Shown one piece after another: positions 50,014 through 56,274 of a stretch of DNA of 64,000 nt; position 1 is the stretch's first letter; every line of letters begins with the position of its first letter. The position numbers and the translations under genes were made by a program. Source of the stretch: Prochlorococcus sp. AG-436-O11 (GTDB lineage: Bacteria > Cyanobacteriota > Cyanobacteriia > PCC-6307 > Cyanobiaceae); contig QCPO01000001.1 of assembly GCA_003212535.1 (NCBI GenBank), forward strand, positions 155,452-219,451, written 5' to 3'. Below the pieces are notes generated by a model. That model saw only the letters and a program-made list of their open reading frames with translations, was not told where the DNA came from and searched no databases.

Positions 50014-50323
50014 AAAATTAATAAAATTGGAAATTTTAAAAAAAAATTCCCCGCTTACAAACTTGTTTTTCACATTTTCTCCACAATAAATTTTTGATAA
50101 TTATTTCATGAACTAAAAGGTGTGGAAAACTTCAATTTATATACAATTTTTAATATTTATCGAAGATTTTTTTTAATATAATTAATTTCTTTAAGAAACC
50201 TTCTCCTTACTTGAATCTTATTATTCTAATGTCTGAGACTGTTTTGTAATATGTGTTGTTGACGATTTAGCTTTTTTAAAGAAAACTGGATCTTACCTAT
50301 ATAAATTTCCCTTCATTTTTAAG
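50014..50323. other. 310-base gene-free gap between DUF1818 and DUF2811
   Basis: No convincing ORF on either strand. It is very AT-rich with several T-runs that could serve as terminator tails or promoter. One sequence matches the DnaA-box-like TTTTCCACA on the minus strand (in GGTGTGGAAAAC near 50120), with an imperfect partner TTTCTCCACA near 50079-50088. Two such words in AT-rich DNA are not enough to call an origin. The region likely holds the promoter of the DUF2811 gene. Confidence 0.4.
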
Positions 50324-50575
50324 ATGCAAAATTTAAATTATGATTTAAATCCTAGAACTGTAAATAAGAAAGATGAAATAATTAGTTTCAAATGTGAACT
50401 TCACGAAAATCTCCAACAGGCTATGAATGAATTTGTTGAGAAACATCCTAATTGGGATCAATACAGAATTTTGCAAGCGGCTATTGCAGGATTTTTGATG
50501 CAGAAAGGTTTTCAAAATAGGGATCTTACAAGACTTTATATTGGGAATATGTTTTCAATAAACTTTGAGAATTAA
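50324..50575 (+). CDS. DUF2811 family protein
   Basis: An 83-residue cyanobacterial protein. The family core is ISFKCELHENLQQAMNEFVE, then HPNWDQYRILQAAIAGFLMQ and a C-terminal GFQNRDLTRLYIGNMF. It is soluble and helical. The function is unknown. It is convergent with the EVE gene (6 bases). Confidence 0.85.
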   Translation: MQNLNYDLNPRTVNKKDEIISFKCELHENLQQAMNEFVEKHPNWDQYRILQAAIAGFLMQKGFQNRDLTRLYIGNMFSINFEN

Positions 50576-50581
50576 AGGAAT

Positions 50582-51049
50582 TTATTTAATTTTTTCTAAA
50601 AGTATTTTAGCTATATTATTTTTGATGGGTACAATAGATAATCTATTACCTTTCTTAACTACTAATAACTCATCCTGATTAAATAAAATTTTTAATTCAG
50701 GTAAACTTAATATTTTATTTGATTTAGATAGATATTTTACTTTCACGCAATCCCATCTTGGATTATCAGGGTTTGAGTTAGGGTCAAAATACTTTGATTC
50801 TTTGTCAAATTGAGAAGGATCAATAATATTTAAATCAATGACCTCCATTAGGCCTACAATTCCAGGGGGTTTGCAGTTTGAATGATAGAAAAATACTTTA
50901 TCTCCTTTGTTCATCTTTCTCATGAAATTACGAGCTTGATAGTTCCTAATCCCATCCCATAAGGTAACTCCATCATTTTTTAGAGAGTCTATGCTGTAGG
51001 CATCAGGCTCGCTTTTCATTAGCCAGTAGCTAGGTTCCTGTTGTACCAT
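50582..51049 (-). CDS. EVE-domain protein (thymocyte nuclear protein 1-like)
   Basis: The 155-residue protein is one EVE domain of the PUA-like superfamily: YWLMKSEPDAYSIDSL at the N-terminus, LWDGIRNYQARNFMRKM, and GDKVFFYHSNCKPPGIVG. EVE proteins bind modified bases such as 5-methylcytosine derivatives, and some belong to restriction or defence systems. The first seven residues here (MVQQEPS) differ from the relic copies in the island, which start MTDANYWL or similar. The gene marks the border between core genome and repeat-rich island, and its 5' end is the parent of repeat A. Confidence 0.95.
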   Translation of the reverse strand: MVQQEPSYWLMKSEPDAYSIDSLKNDGVTLWDGIRNYQARNFMRKMNKGDKVFFYHSNCKPPGIVGLMEVIDLNIIDPSQFDKESKYFDPNSNPDNPRWDCVKVKYLSKSNKILSLPELKILFNQDELLVVKKGNRLSIVPIKNNIAKILLEKIK

Positions 51050-51209
51050 GGGATCTCGGCGAAAATTTCAAGTTCGAATTAAGTTAGAATAACTCGTTCA
51101 GATATAAATTCATTATCCATCAAAGTTCCTAATTAGGAAAGTGATGGGTGGTATGGGGTTCTCTTAGTGGCTGTTTACCTATGTAAACCCCGAGAGAGAT
51201 TTATATTAT
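51050..51209. repeat. Native EVE upstream region: core A end, 11-bp units, module B
   Basis: This is the upstream region of the EVE gene and the reference for the island repeats. GGGATCTCGG follows the start codon at 51050-51059. Two imperfect 11-bp units lie at 51070-51080 (AAGTTCGAATT) and 51081-51091 (AAGTTAGAATA). Module B runs from about 51101: the perfect palindrome TTCCTAATTAGGAA at 51126-51139, then GTTTACCTATGTAAAC, then GAGAGAGATTTAT. It presumably contains the EVE promoter and leader. The same B recurs at five or more other places. Confidence 0.85.
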
Positions 51210-51222
51210 TTTTTTTTGGAAT

Positions 51223-51252
51223 TTATAGCGGTGCCAGTAATAAGCGTTTCAT
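51223..51252 (-). repeat. Module C, abortive signal-peptide start MKRLLLAPL
   Basis: On the minus strand this is ATG AAA CGC TTA TTA CTG GCA CCG CTA TAA, nine residues then stop. It begins directly after the stop codon of the 123-residue gene (0 bases). It matches the first codons of the secreted-protein gene at 62953-63477, so it is read as a truncated signal-peptide start or a recombination scar. Confidence 0.8.
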
Positions 51253-51624
51253 TTAAGGGTATTTGAAATATTCTTTTACGTTGTAGTTACTTTGATTTGA
51301 CGATAATTTAAACATATCTACTTTATAAGTTCTGTCTTTTTTAAATTTTTTAACCTCACTACCTACCCATCTATTTTTCTCTTTGTCTTCGTAGCAATAC
51401 CTTCTTCTCTTAATACCTGTTCCCATAATCTGATCTTTTATTGTATATGTTCCACCTTCAATAGCCCAATTTTCACAAGCCTGTTTAGCGTACCAACTAT
51501 CCTTATAATTTCCTCCATATTCCCTTCCACCTCCATCTTCCCATGTACTACTTCTAATGCAATCAGAATAAGCAGATTTTGGATTTAGTTGATTTTTAAA
51601 ATATTTATCTCTAAATGTTTTCAT
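51253..51624 (-). CDS. Unknown island protein, 123 aa
   Basis: A soluble basic protein of 123 residues beginning MKTFRDKYFKNQLNPKSAYS. It has four Cys residues, one near SDCIRSSTWEDGGGREYG, one in QACENWAIEGG and one in RRRYCYEDKEKNRWVG among them, and is rich in Tyr, Lys and Gly. A strong ribosome-binding site (AAGGAGG) lies 6 bases before the ATG, stronger than most core genes here. No signal peptide and no family recognised. Its stop codon abuts the C module. The strong ribosome-binding site suggests acquisition from a phage or other source with such signals. Confidence 0.75.
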   Translation of the reverse strand: MKTFRDKYFKNQLNPKSAYSDCIRSSTWEDGGGREYGGNYKDSWYAKQACENWAIEGGTYTIKDQIMGTGIKRRRYCYEDKEKNRWVGSEVKKFKKDRTYKVDMFKLSSNQSNYNVKEYFKYP

Positions 51625-51742
51625 GTCGACCTCCTTAAAAGTAAAATTAATTTATGAGATATAAAATTCTTTGCATAGAGAACAAATACTCTATTTAAAT
51701 ACTATTAAATAATATTTTTGTATCTTTTAAAGCCTCGTATAT

Positions 51743-51925
51743 TTACCACCACATACCGAGATTTAATTTTTTTGCATCTCTATTACATGCAAGCTCACAC
51801 TGGCTTAACTCTTTGACTGAGAGAGCCTCAAGTATTCTTGCCATATCAATAGAAGATAGTTCTCCATTAACGTTCCACTTAAGTGTAGTTTTACTTTGAG
51901 GTGTGTTTTTTGTTTTTTTCATCAT
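51743..51925 (-). CDS. Unknown small island protein, 60 aa
   Basis: A 60-residue basic-then-acidic protein. The N-terminus is Lys/Thr-rich (MKKTKNTPQSKTTLKWNVNG), followed by a helix SSIDMARILEALSVKELSQC and a Cys pair (C..ACNRD). It ends KLNLGMWW. Two Met codons start it; either may be used. No family is recognised. About 118 bases separate it from the 123-residue gene downstream. Confidence 0.6.
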   Translation of the reverse strand: MMKKTKNTPQSKTTLKWNVNGELSSIDMARILEALSVKELSQCELACNRDAKKLNLGMWW

Positions 51926-51942
51926 GACTTTTTAAGGTCGGG

Positions 51943-52018
51943 GAAGTGCTTTGACTCCTAAATTATTTCTACTCCTCTTGAATGGGAAAAGATAGTCGTG
52001 ACAACCACAAAGCACTTC
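51943..52018. repeat. 11-bp perfect inverted repeat with 54-base spacer
   Basis: GAAGTGCTTTG at 51943-51953 is matched by CAAAGCACTTC at 52008-52018. It lies between the 60-residue gene on the minus strand and the two MKLTTP genes on the plus strand, so it sits in a divergent promoter region. No T-run follows, so it is not a simple terminator; it may be an operator or an RNA structure. Confidence 0.55.
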
Positions 52019-52090
52019 TACTGGGGTAGAAACACCCTATGAATTTCAAGTCAAAAGGAGGACAATATAAGTGTAGATATAGGAGGTCTT

Positions 52091-52249
52091 ATGAAACTCA
52101 CTACTCCGTTAACTGTTCTCAGAAATGCAACTTCAGATATTTGGAGAATGCATGATTTTAAATATCAATTACCTAAGGATATAAGTCAAGATTATTGGGG
52201 GAAAGAATGTATAGACCACCCAACCAGTTCTCATTGCAAAGTTTACTAA
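52091..52249 (+). CDS. Small island protein with MKLTTP start, 52 aa (copy 1)
   Basis: The ORF begins ATGAAACTCACTACTCC directly after AGGAGGTCTT, a strong ribosome-binding site with 4-base spacing. The product is MKLTTPLTVLRNATSDIWRM, then a hydrophilic tail with HDFKYQLPKDISQDYWGKEC and a second Cys near the end (SSHCKVY). No membrane helix. Its first seven codons and ribosome-binding site are repeated in the next gene, which starts 18 bases after this stop. Confidence 0.65.
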   Translation: MKLTTPLTVLRNATSDIWRMHDFKYQLPKDISQDYWGKECIDHPTSSHCKVY

Positions 52250-52266
52250 ATAAATAAGGAGGTCTT

Positions 52267-52413
52267 ATGAAACTCACTACTCCATTCTCCATTCTCAACA
52301 GACAACTCAATGAAATGGATTTGATTAGAGACGCAATGAAGAATAGAAAATTAGCGACTGAAAGATTGCACGATGATTACAGGAAAATCTATAAACATCA
52401 ATTTCAGCCCTAG
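52267..52413 (+). CDS. Small island protein with MKLTTP start, 48 aa (copy 2)
   Basis: The second gene with the same leader and start (about 27 of 28 bases identical from AGGAGG through the sixth codon). After MKLTTP the proteins differ: FSILNRQLNEMDLIRDAMKN and a basic tail KIYKHQFQP. It looks helical and soluble. The shared 5' end joined to different bodies is a mosaic pattern also seen with modules A, C and D. Function unknown. Confidence 0.62.
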   Translation: MKLTTPFSILNRQLNEMDLIRDAMKNRKLATERLHDDYRKIYKHQFQP

Positions 52414-52762
52414 CTCTCTTTTTTATTGCCAACTATAAGAAATATAAGACTTAGCGATTATTTGCTATACCTTGCATAACCTTGCTGTCTTAATCGCTAA
52501 TTATCACTACCATCTTGGCTTAATTAATTTAAGACATTAAAAAGAGATTGACTCCATTCCTAAAATCAATCTCTTTAACTTATTCAATTGCTAGTAATTT
52601 TTTTCTGTAGGCTGGCTGTTATACCAATCTTGTTAATTTCTCTGGTGGACTATCAATCATTTCTGATTCCTCCATTCGGTTAATAGAATATTAGTCAATC
52701 TAATTTATGTTGTATATCCGTAGTTATGCTGATTTTCTATGGACTTTCCTAATAGCTCCCAT
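52414..52762. other. Gene-free stretch with two stem-loops
   Basis: No ORF of convincing length. Two structures are seen: TTAGCGATTA at 52451-52460 with TAATCGCTAA at 52491-52500 (10-bp stem, 30-base loop), and AAAGAGATTGA at 52541-52551 with TCAATCTCTTT at 52566-52576 (11-bp stem, 14-base loop). The second could terminate transcription of the MKLTTP genes, though its T-run is weak. The rest holds no recognised element. Confidence 0.5.
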
Positions 52763-52795
52763 CTATTCAAGCGGTGCAAGTAGTAAGCGTTTCAT
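52763..52795 (-). repeat. Module C, abortive start MKRLLLAPLE
   Basis: Minus strand ATG AAA CGC TTA CTA CTT GCA CCG CTT GAA TAG. Its ATG overlaps the TGA stop of the 30-residue membrane ORF (ATGA), a translational-coupling arrangement. Adjacent module B is missing in this copy. Confidence 0.75.
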
Positions 52796-52884
52796 TTCTT
52801 AGACGTCATTTTGAATGTTAAATACGCAAAGCCACCAAGTAATAACAAACTAACAACCGCATAAGTAATTGCTATGCCGTACAT
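52792..52884 (-). CDS. Tiny membrane protein, 30 aa
   Basis: The ORF reads MYGIAITYAVVSLLLLGGFA followed by YLTFKMTSKK: a single transmembrane helix with a basic tail. It follows the 129-residue gene on the same strand by 21 bases and ends exactly at the start of module C, so together with that gene it fills a D'-to-C' interval. Too short for family recognition. Confidence 0.5.
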   Translation of the reverse strand: MYGIAITYAVVSLLLLGGFAYLTFKMTSKK

Positions 52885-52905
52885 ATTCTGACTATTAATT
52901 ACTTG

Positions 52906-53295
52906 CTAATCCCATAGAGACAGATCTGAATCTCCTGTTGATCTTTGCATCAAATGGATTCTCCAAATCCCATTAATCTTTTTGAAGATAGAAGTCACGG
53001 TTGGTAAATCATCATTAGGAGTTCCTTTGTAAGAGAATTTTGTTCCAAGAGTAAAAACACACATTGCTACATCGGCAGAAAGAAATTCAAACTTATGAAT
53101 TTTTGTAATTTCTGCTTTTTCTTGAACAACATCGCCAGAACTCATCATTTCCTCGAATCCCTTTGCACTTATTGGATTCCCACTAGGTCTGATAAGTAAA
53201 AAACCTGAAGTGGCATTATTTACAAAAAATGAACCCATTTTCTGCGGTGTTGCAAACTCATACAACATCGATTCAATAGTGTCTCTATCTGTCAT
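52906..53295 (-). CDS. SnoaL/NTF2-like protein, 129 aa
   Basis: The 129-residue product has the length and pattern of the NTF2-like (SnoaL or DUF4440-type) fold: an N-terminal helix DTIESMLYEFATPQKMGSFF, beta strands with EKAEITKIHKFEFLSADVAM and a final strand TSIFKKINGIWRIHLMQRST. No signal peptide. The ATG at 53293-53295 begins directly at the end of the T-run of module D; no ribosome-binding site lies between them. The assignment of fold is moderate; ligand unknown. Confidence 0.65.
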   Translation of the reverse strand: MTDRDTIESMLYEFATPQKMGSFFVNNATSGFLLIRPSGNPISAKGFEEMMSSGDVVQEKAEITKIHKFEFLSADVAMCVFTLGTKFSYKGTPNDDLPTVTSIFKKINGIWRIHLMQRSTGDSDLSLWD

Positions 53296-53344
53296 AAAAA
53301 AAGAGGGTTTTACCCCTCTATGTTAGATCGACTGTCAATCGCTA
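53296..53344 (-). repeat. Module D: palindrome plus terminator-like hairpin at a gene start
   Basis: Reading the minus strand: GATTGACAGTCGATC (near-perfect palindrome), CTAACAT spacer, hairpin AGAGGGGTAAAACCCTCT (6-bp stem at 53302-53319), then seven T residues ending at the ATG of the 129-residue gene. The hairpin with T-run has the form of an intrinsic terminator, but its location at the start codon makes it look like an attenuator or a 5' border. Recurs at 61290, 62002 and 63538 with the same placement. Confidence 0.8.
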
Positions 53345-53345
53345 A

Positions 53346-53400
53346 AAGTTTGGATAAAGTTTGGATAAAGTTTGGATAAAGTTTGGGTAAAGTTTGGGTA
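53346..53400 (+). repeat. Five tandem 11-bp units (t module)
   Basis: Three copies of AAGTTTGGATA (53346-53378) and two of AAGTTTGGGTA (53379-53400), with no gaps. The unit matches one helical turn. The reverse complement of the first unit, TATCCAAACTT, lies at 53520-53530 on the other side of core A. This is the longest run of these units in the window. Confidence 0.9.
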
Positions 53401-53405
53401 AAAAA

Positions 53406-53530
53406 TTACGATTCCTTGAGATCCCAGTTATAGCTAGTCGCGCTCACTTTTCATTAGCCAAAACTTTTCTTCAGTCATATCAAGGGATCTAGGCGATTTT
53501 TAAGGCTTGGAGGACGTGTTATCCAAACTT
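53406..53530. repeat. Module A, EVE 5'-end relic (copy with MTEEKFWLMKSERD)
   Basis: The minus strand encodes MTEEKFWLMKSERD then a stop, homologous to the EVE N-terminus, so this is a fragment of an EVE-type gene start. An inverted repeat brackets the core: GAGATCCC on the left and GGGATCT on the right. The last 11 bases (53520-53530) are an inverted copy of the t unit. Confidence 0.85.
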
Positions 53531-53540
53531 TTTTGTGTAT

Positions 53541-53770
53541 AAATTTATTATCCATCAAAGTTCCTAATTAGGAAAGTGATGGGTGGTATGGGGTCATCTT
53601 CGTTCCTGTGTTTCTATATAAACCCCGAGAGAAATTTATAATATTTTTTCGGAATTATTTAGAGTTATTTAGTATCGAATTCTCTAATAAATAAAGAATT
53701 CTATGAAAAGTGATTTGGGAGCACTAATCCTGTTGCCCAGATCATTTATAGCAGTAAGTCTAAGCTAAAA
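53541..53770. repeat. Module B followed by E extension
   Basis: B copy with the perfect palindrome TTCCTAATTAGGAA at 53561-53574, then GTGTTTCTATATAAACCCCGAG. From about 53648 it continues into E, about 120 bases that recur almost unchanged at 63888-64000, including GAATTC-spaced repeats around TAATAAATAAA. E leads to the pilin-like gene on the plus strand, so E is probably its promoter and leader. Confidence 0.8.
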
Positions 53771-53851
53771 ATAATTTATCCTAAAAAGTAGAGTGTCCAA
53801 AAAATGTCAAAAAATAATACTGCTATAATTTCTTTTTAAACAAACAAAGCA

Positions 53852-54745
53852 ATGTTAAATTCAAAAGAAAATGGGTTTTCTCTTATTGAATTAATAGTTG
53901 TTTTAATAATTACGGCGATTCTTGCCCAAATTGGATTTGTTGCTTTCAATAGATACACAAGAAAAACTAGAGCCTTTGCTGCTAAGACAGCCATAAATAA
54001 TATTAAGAAAGAATGCGAGACAAATAGAGATTTAGGTTTGGATTCAATTTTTACTTTGTTAGAACCTAAAGGTTATGGCATTAACTCAAGGAATACAAAT
54101 AGTTGTTTAGGTGAAATAGGTAGTGGCTTAATTTCTGCAGTGCCAAATATTAGTAATGATTATCCTAGTTACTTTTATGATTTTGATTCAGGAGATATTT
54201 CATGTGATTACCAAAATTCAAAGGATACTCTTTTCAAAGAATGTATTAACTTACCTCCTAATACTTCAGAAAAATTTGGACCCGATAGTGGACTCTCTTG
54301 TAGAGAAGTAAAATCTTACGATATATCGATGCGAGCCGGTCGAACTTACATAACAATGAGCAGTCCGAATGTAGTTATAAGACCTGTAAAAATATCTGTA
54401 GGTAAAGAATCATGGGATATAAGAGGAGTCAATGCAACAGTCCTAGCCCCTTGGCAAAGTTCGCCCTCCTCCTGGCCACCGGTTTACAGAAATACTTGGC
54501 TAGAGAAATTTGCTGAAGAATCAGTAAATGTAATTAATAACTCAGAGGGTAAATTTAGTGCAGAGATTGACAAAAATGAGCCCACATCAATAAAAATATA
54601 TTCTCCAAAAGGTACTTTGCAAAATGATATTTCATTACAAGTTATCCCCGAACCAACTGGTTCAATAAATCAATATGCTGCTCCTGCAGCTAACGTTGGC
54701 GACAAGAAAAATGGACAAACAACAACAGTGTGTGATGGCAGATGA
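53852..54745 (+). CDS. Type IV pilin-like protein
   Basis: The 297-residue protein has a class III leader: cleavage G/F in KENGFSLIELIVVLIITAIL with Glu at mature position 5 and a hydrophobic helix, as in type IV pilins and pseudopilins. After the helix come KTRAFAAKTAINNIKKECET and a long soluble domain with at least six Cys and several Pro-rich turns (WQSSPSSWPPVYRN). It is larger than standard PilA. Possible roles are adhesion or DNA uptake; cyanobacterial pili use similar subunits. It sits alone on the plus strand after module E. Confidence 0.82.
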   Translation: MLNSKENGFSLIELIVVLIITAILAQIGFVAFNRYTRKTRAFAAKTAINNIKKECETNRDLGLDSIFTLLEPKGYGINSRNTNSCLGEIGSGLISAVPNISNDYPSYFYDFDSGDISCDYQNSKDTLFKECINLPPNTSEKFGPDSGLSCREVKSYDISMRAGRTYITMSSPNVVIRPVKISVGKESWDIRGVNATVLAPWQSSPSSWPPVYRNTWLEKFAEESVNVINNSEGKFSAEIDKNEPTSIKIYSPKGTLQNDISLQVIPEPTGSINQYAAPAANVGDKKNGQTTTVCDGR

Positions 54746-54814
54746 ATTATCTTTGAAAAAAAATTTTTATAACTTAATTGTTCCAAAAAAATTATCCAGA
54801 ACCCAAAATGTACC

Positions 54815-54842
54815 CATAAAAAGAGGGTTTTAGCCCTATCAG
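54815..54842 (-). terminator. D-type hairpin used as terminator
   Basis: On the minus strand GATAGGGCTAAAACCCTC followed by TTTTT, 0-5 bases after the stop of the 89-residue gene. This resembles the hairpin half of module D without its palindrome, and here its position is that of a normal terminator. It also faces the 3' end of the pilin-like gene. Confidence 0.65.
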
Positions 54843-55112
54843 TTATTTACTTGAAAAAAAGTTATTAAACCCAAAAAGACCCCTGTGAAGCTTCGCGTCT
54901 CTCCTTTTCAACTTCATGGGAACCCTTTTCCACTCTCTATACCACTGGCGATCATCAAGCCATCTAATTAGAGGCCAATTAATGAGTATGGATACAATCA
55001 GAACTGCATAAGCAGAAAATCTTCCTGAATTAAAAACGAATAGAAGAGTCGGAGGTACAGACATAATTACGGCTGTAAGACAAGCTCTTCTAGGGGACAT
55101 CTTTGTTCTCAT
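54843..55112 (-). CDS. Two-helix membrane protein, 89 aa, unknown
   Basis: The 89-residue protein reads MRTKMSPRRACLTAVIMSVP, with two hydrophobic helices (LTAVIMSVPPTLLFVF, SAYAVLIVSILINWPLIRWL) and a basic C-terminal tail (KRRDAKLHRGLFG). The pattern resembles small cyanobacterial membrane proteins. Family not recognised. It is followed by a D-type terminator and lies 86 bases after pyrE on the same strand. Confidence 0.65.
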   Translation of the reverse strand: MRTKMSPRRACLTAVIMSVPPTLLFVFNSGRFSAYAVLIVSILINWPLIRWLDDRQWYREWKRVPMKLKRRDAKLHRGLFGFNNFFSSK

Positions 55113-55198
55113 ATATAGATCTTATCCATTTTTAGTGCTTATTACTTCTCTTATTACTTCTCTCATTAAGTCTCTAATAATTCGACAGTGCCAAAAGT

Positions 55199-55741
55199 TC
55201 ATTCAATAATATCCTCTAATTTGTATAGAGAAATAAATTCTATCTTGTTATTTTTCCATACAATTTGATCCTCTATTCTATCAACGATTGCAACAACACG
55301 ATTCACAATGTAACCTGCATCACGCAAAACATTTACGGCTTTGATGGCACTACTACCTGTTGTAGTTACATCTTCTAATACTGTAACGATAGATCCTTTA
55401 GGTGGCTTATTACCTTCAATAATTTCTTTTGTTCCATATCCTTTCGGATTCTTTCTTATGATCAAAGCATCAATATGTTTATTTGAGTAGTATGCTTTCT
55501 GTGCGATACCACAAACTAAAGGATCAGCACCTAGTGTAAGTCCACCAACTGCTGCAGATTTATCTTCTATATGTTCAAGCATCAAATGGGATATAAGTGC
55601 ATTTCCCTCACAGGATAAACTAACAGGTTTACAGTTAATGTAATGCTCTGATTCTTTACCAGAAGATAAGGTAAATTTACCTTTCTTGTATGCTCTTTCT
55701 TTTATAAGATTTAGTAATGTCTTTCTATGAATTTCAGTCAA
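55199..55741 (-). CDS. pyrE: Orotate phosphoribosyltransferase
   Basis: PyrE converts orotate and PRPP to OMP in pyrimidine synthesis. The 180-residue protein has the PRPP loop VTVLEDVTTTGSSAI and the family region KGKFTLSSGKESEHYINCKP near residue 20, with IIRKNPKGYGT as the flexible loop. It is a core gene inside the island: a repeat copy lies upstream and unknown genes on both sides. Core genes embedded in the island suggest insertion of cassettes around them. Confidence 0.95.
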   Translation of the reverse strand: MTEIHRKTLLNLIKERAYKKGKFTLSSGKESEHYINCKPVSLSCEGNALISHLMLEHIEDKSAAVGGLTLGADPLVCGIAQKAYYSNKHIDALIIRKNPKGYGTKEIIEGNKPPKGSIVTVLEDVTTTGSSAIKAVNVLRDAGYIVNRVVAIVDRIEDQIVWKNNKIEFISLYKLEDIIE

Positions 55742-55860
55742 AGAATTAATTGTTAAGTTGCTTTTGATAATTTACCAGTAATCTCAAAATAAATTTTCCT
55801 TCAGAGTCGACTTCTTAAAGTTTGTATTTCTTTTTTTCTCAATATAAATAATATATAAAG

Positions 55861-56162
55861 ATGGTTTTATCCCTCCATGTTAGATCGACTGTCAATCGAT
55901 AAAAGTTTGGGTAAAGTTTGGGTAAAAAATTACGATTCCTTGAGATCCCAGTAATAGCTAGACGCGCTCACTTTCCATTAGCCAGTAGTTAACGTCAGTC
56001 ATATCAAGGGATCTCAGCGAATTTTAAAGCTTGAAACAAGGTTTACTCAAACTTTTTTGGGTATAAATTCATTATCCATCAAACTACCTATTTAGGAAAG
56101 TAACGTGTGGTATGGGGTCAGCTCAGTGGATTTTTAACTATTTAAAATCAGGGAGAAATTTA
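55861..56162. repeat. Composite repeat D-t-A-B upstream of pyrE
   Basis: D here is weakened: hairpin GGTTTTATCCCTCC lost much of its left arm, but the palindrome GATCGACTGTCAATC remains. Two t units AAGTTTGGGTA lie at 55903-55924. Core A (55930-56036) encodes MTDVNYWLMESERV then a stop on the minus strand. An inverted t-like unit TACTCAAACTT is at 56044-56054, one base different from the left units. B (56061-56162) has a decayed palindrome. No C module. Confidence 0.8.
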
Positions 56163-56274
56163 TATATTTTTTTGGAATTTTTATTCCCAGGTTTTCATAT
56201 CAGTAGTTCCTTTGAATCTTTTCCTACGATAATATTTTTGGTTGATAACTGATCTTATGATTTAGTTATAAAAT

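Noticed and set aside
50075..50130. DnaA-box-like words TTTTCCACA and TTTCTCCACA suggesting a replication origin
   Set aside because: Only two words, one imperfect, in AT-rich DNA with no dnaN or dnaA nearby.
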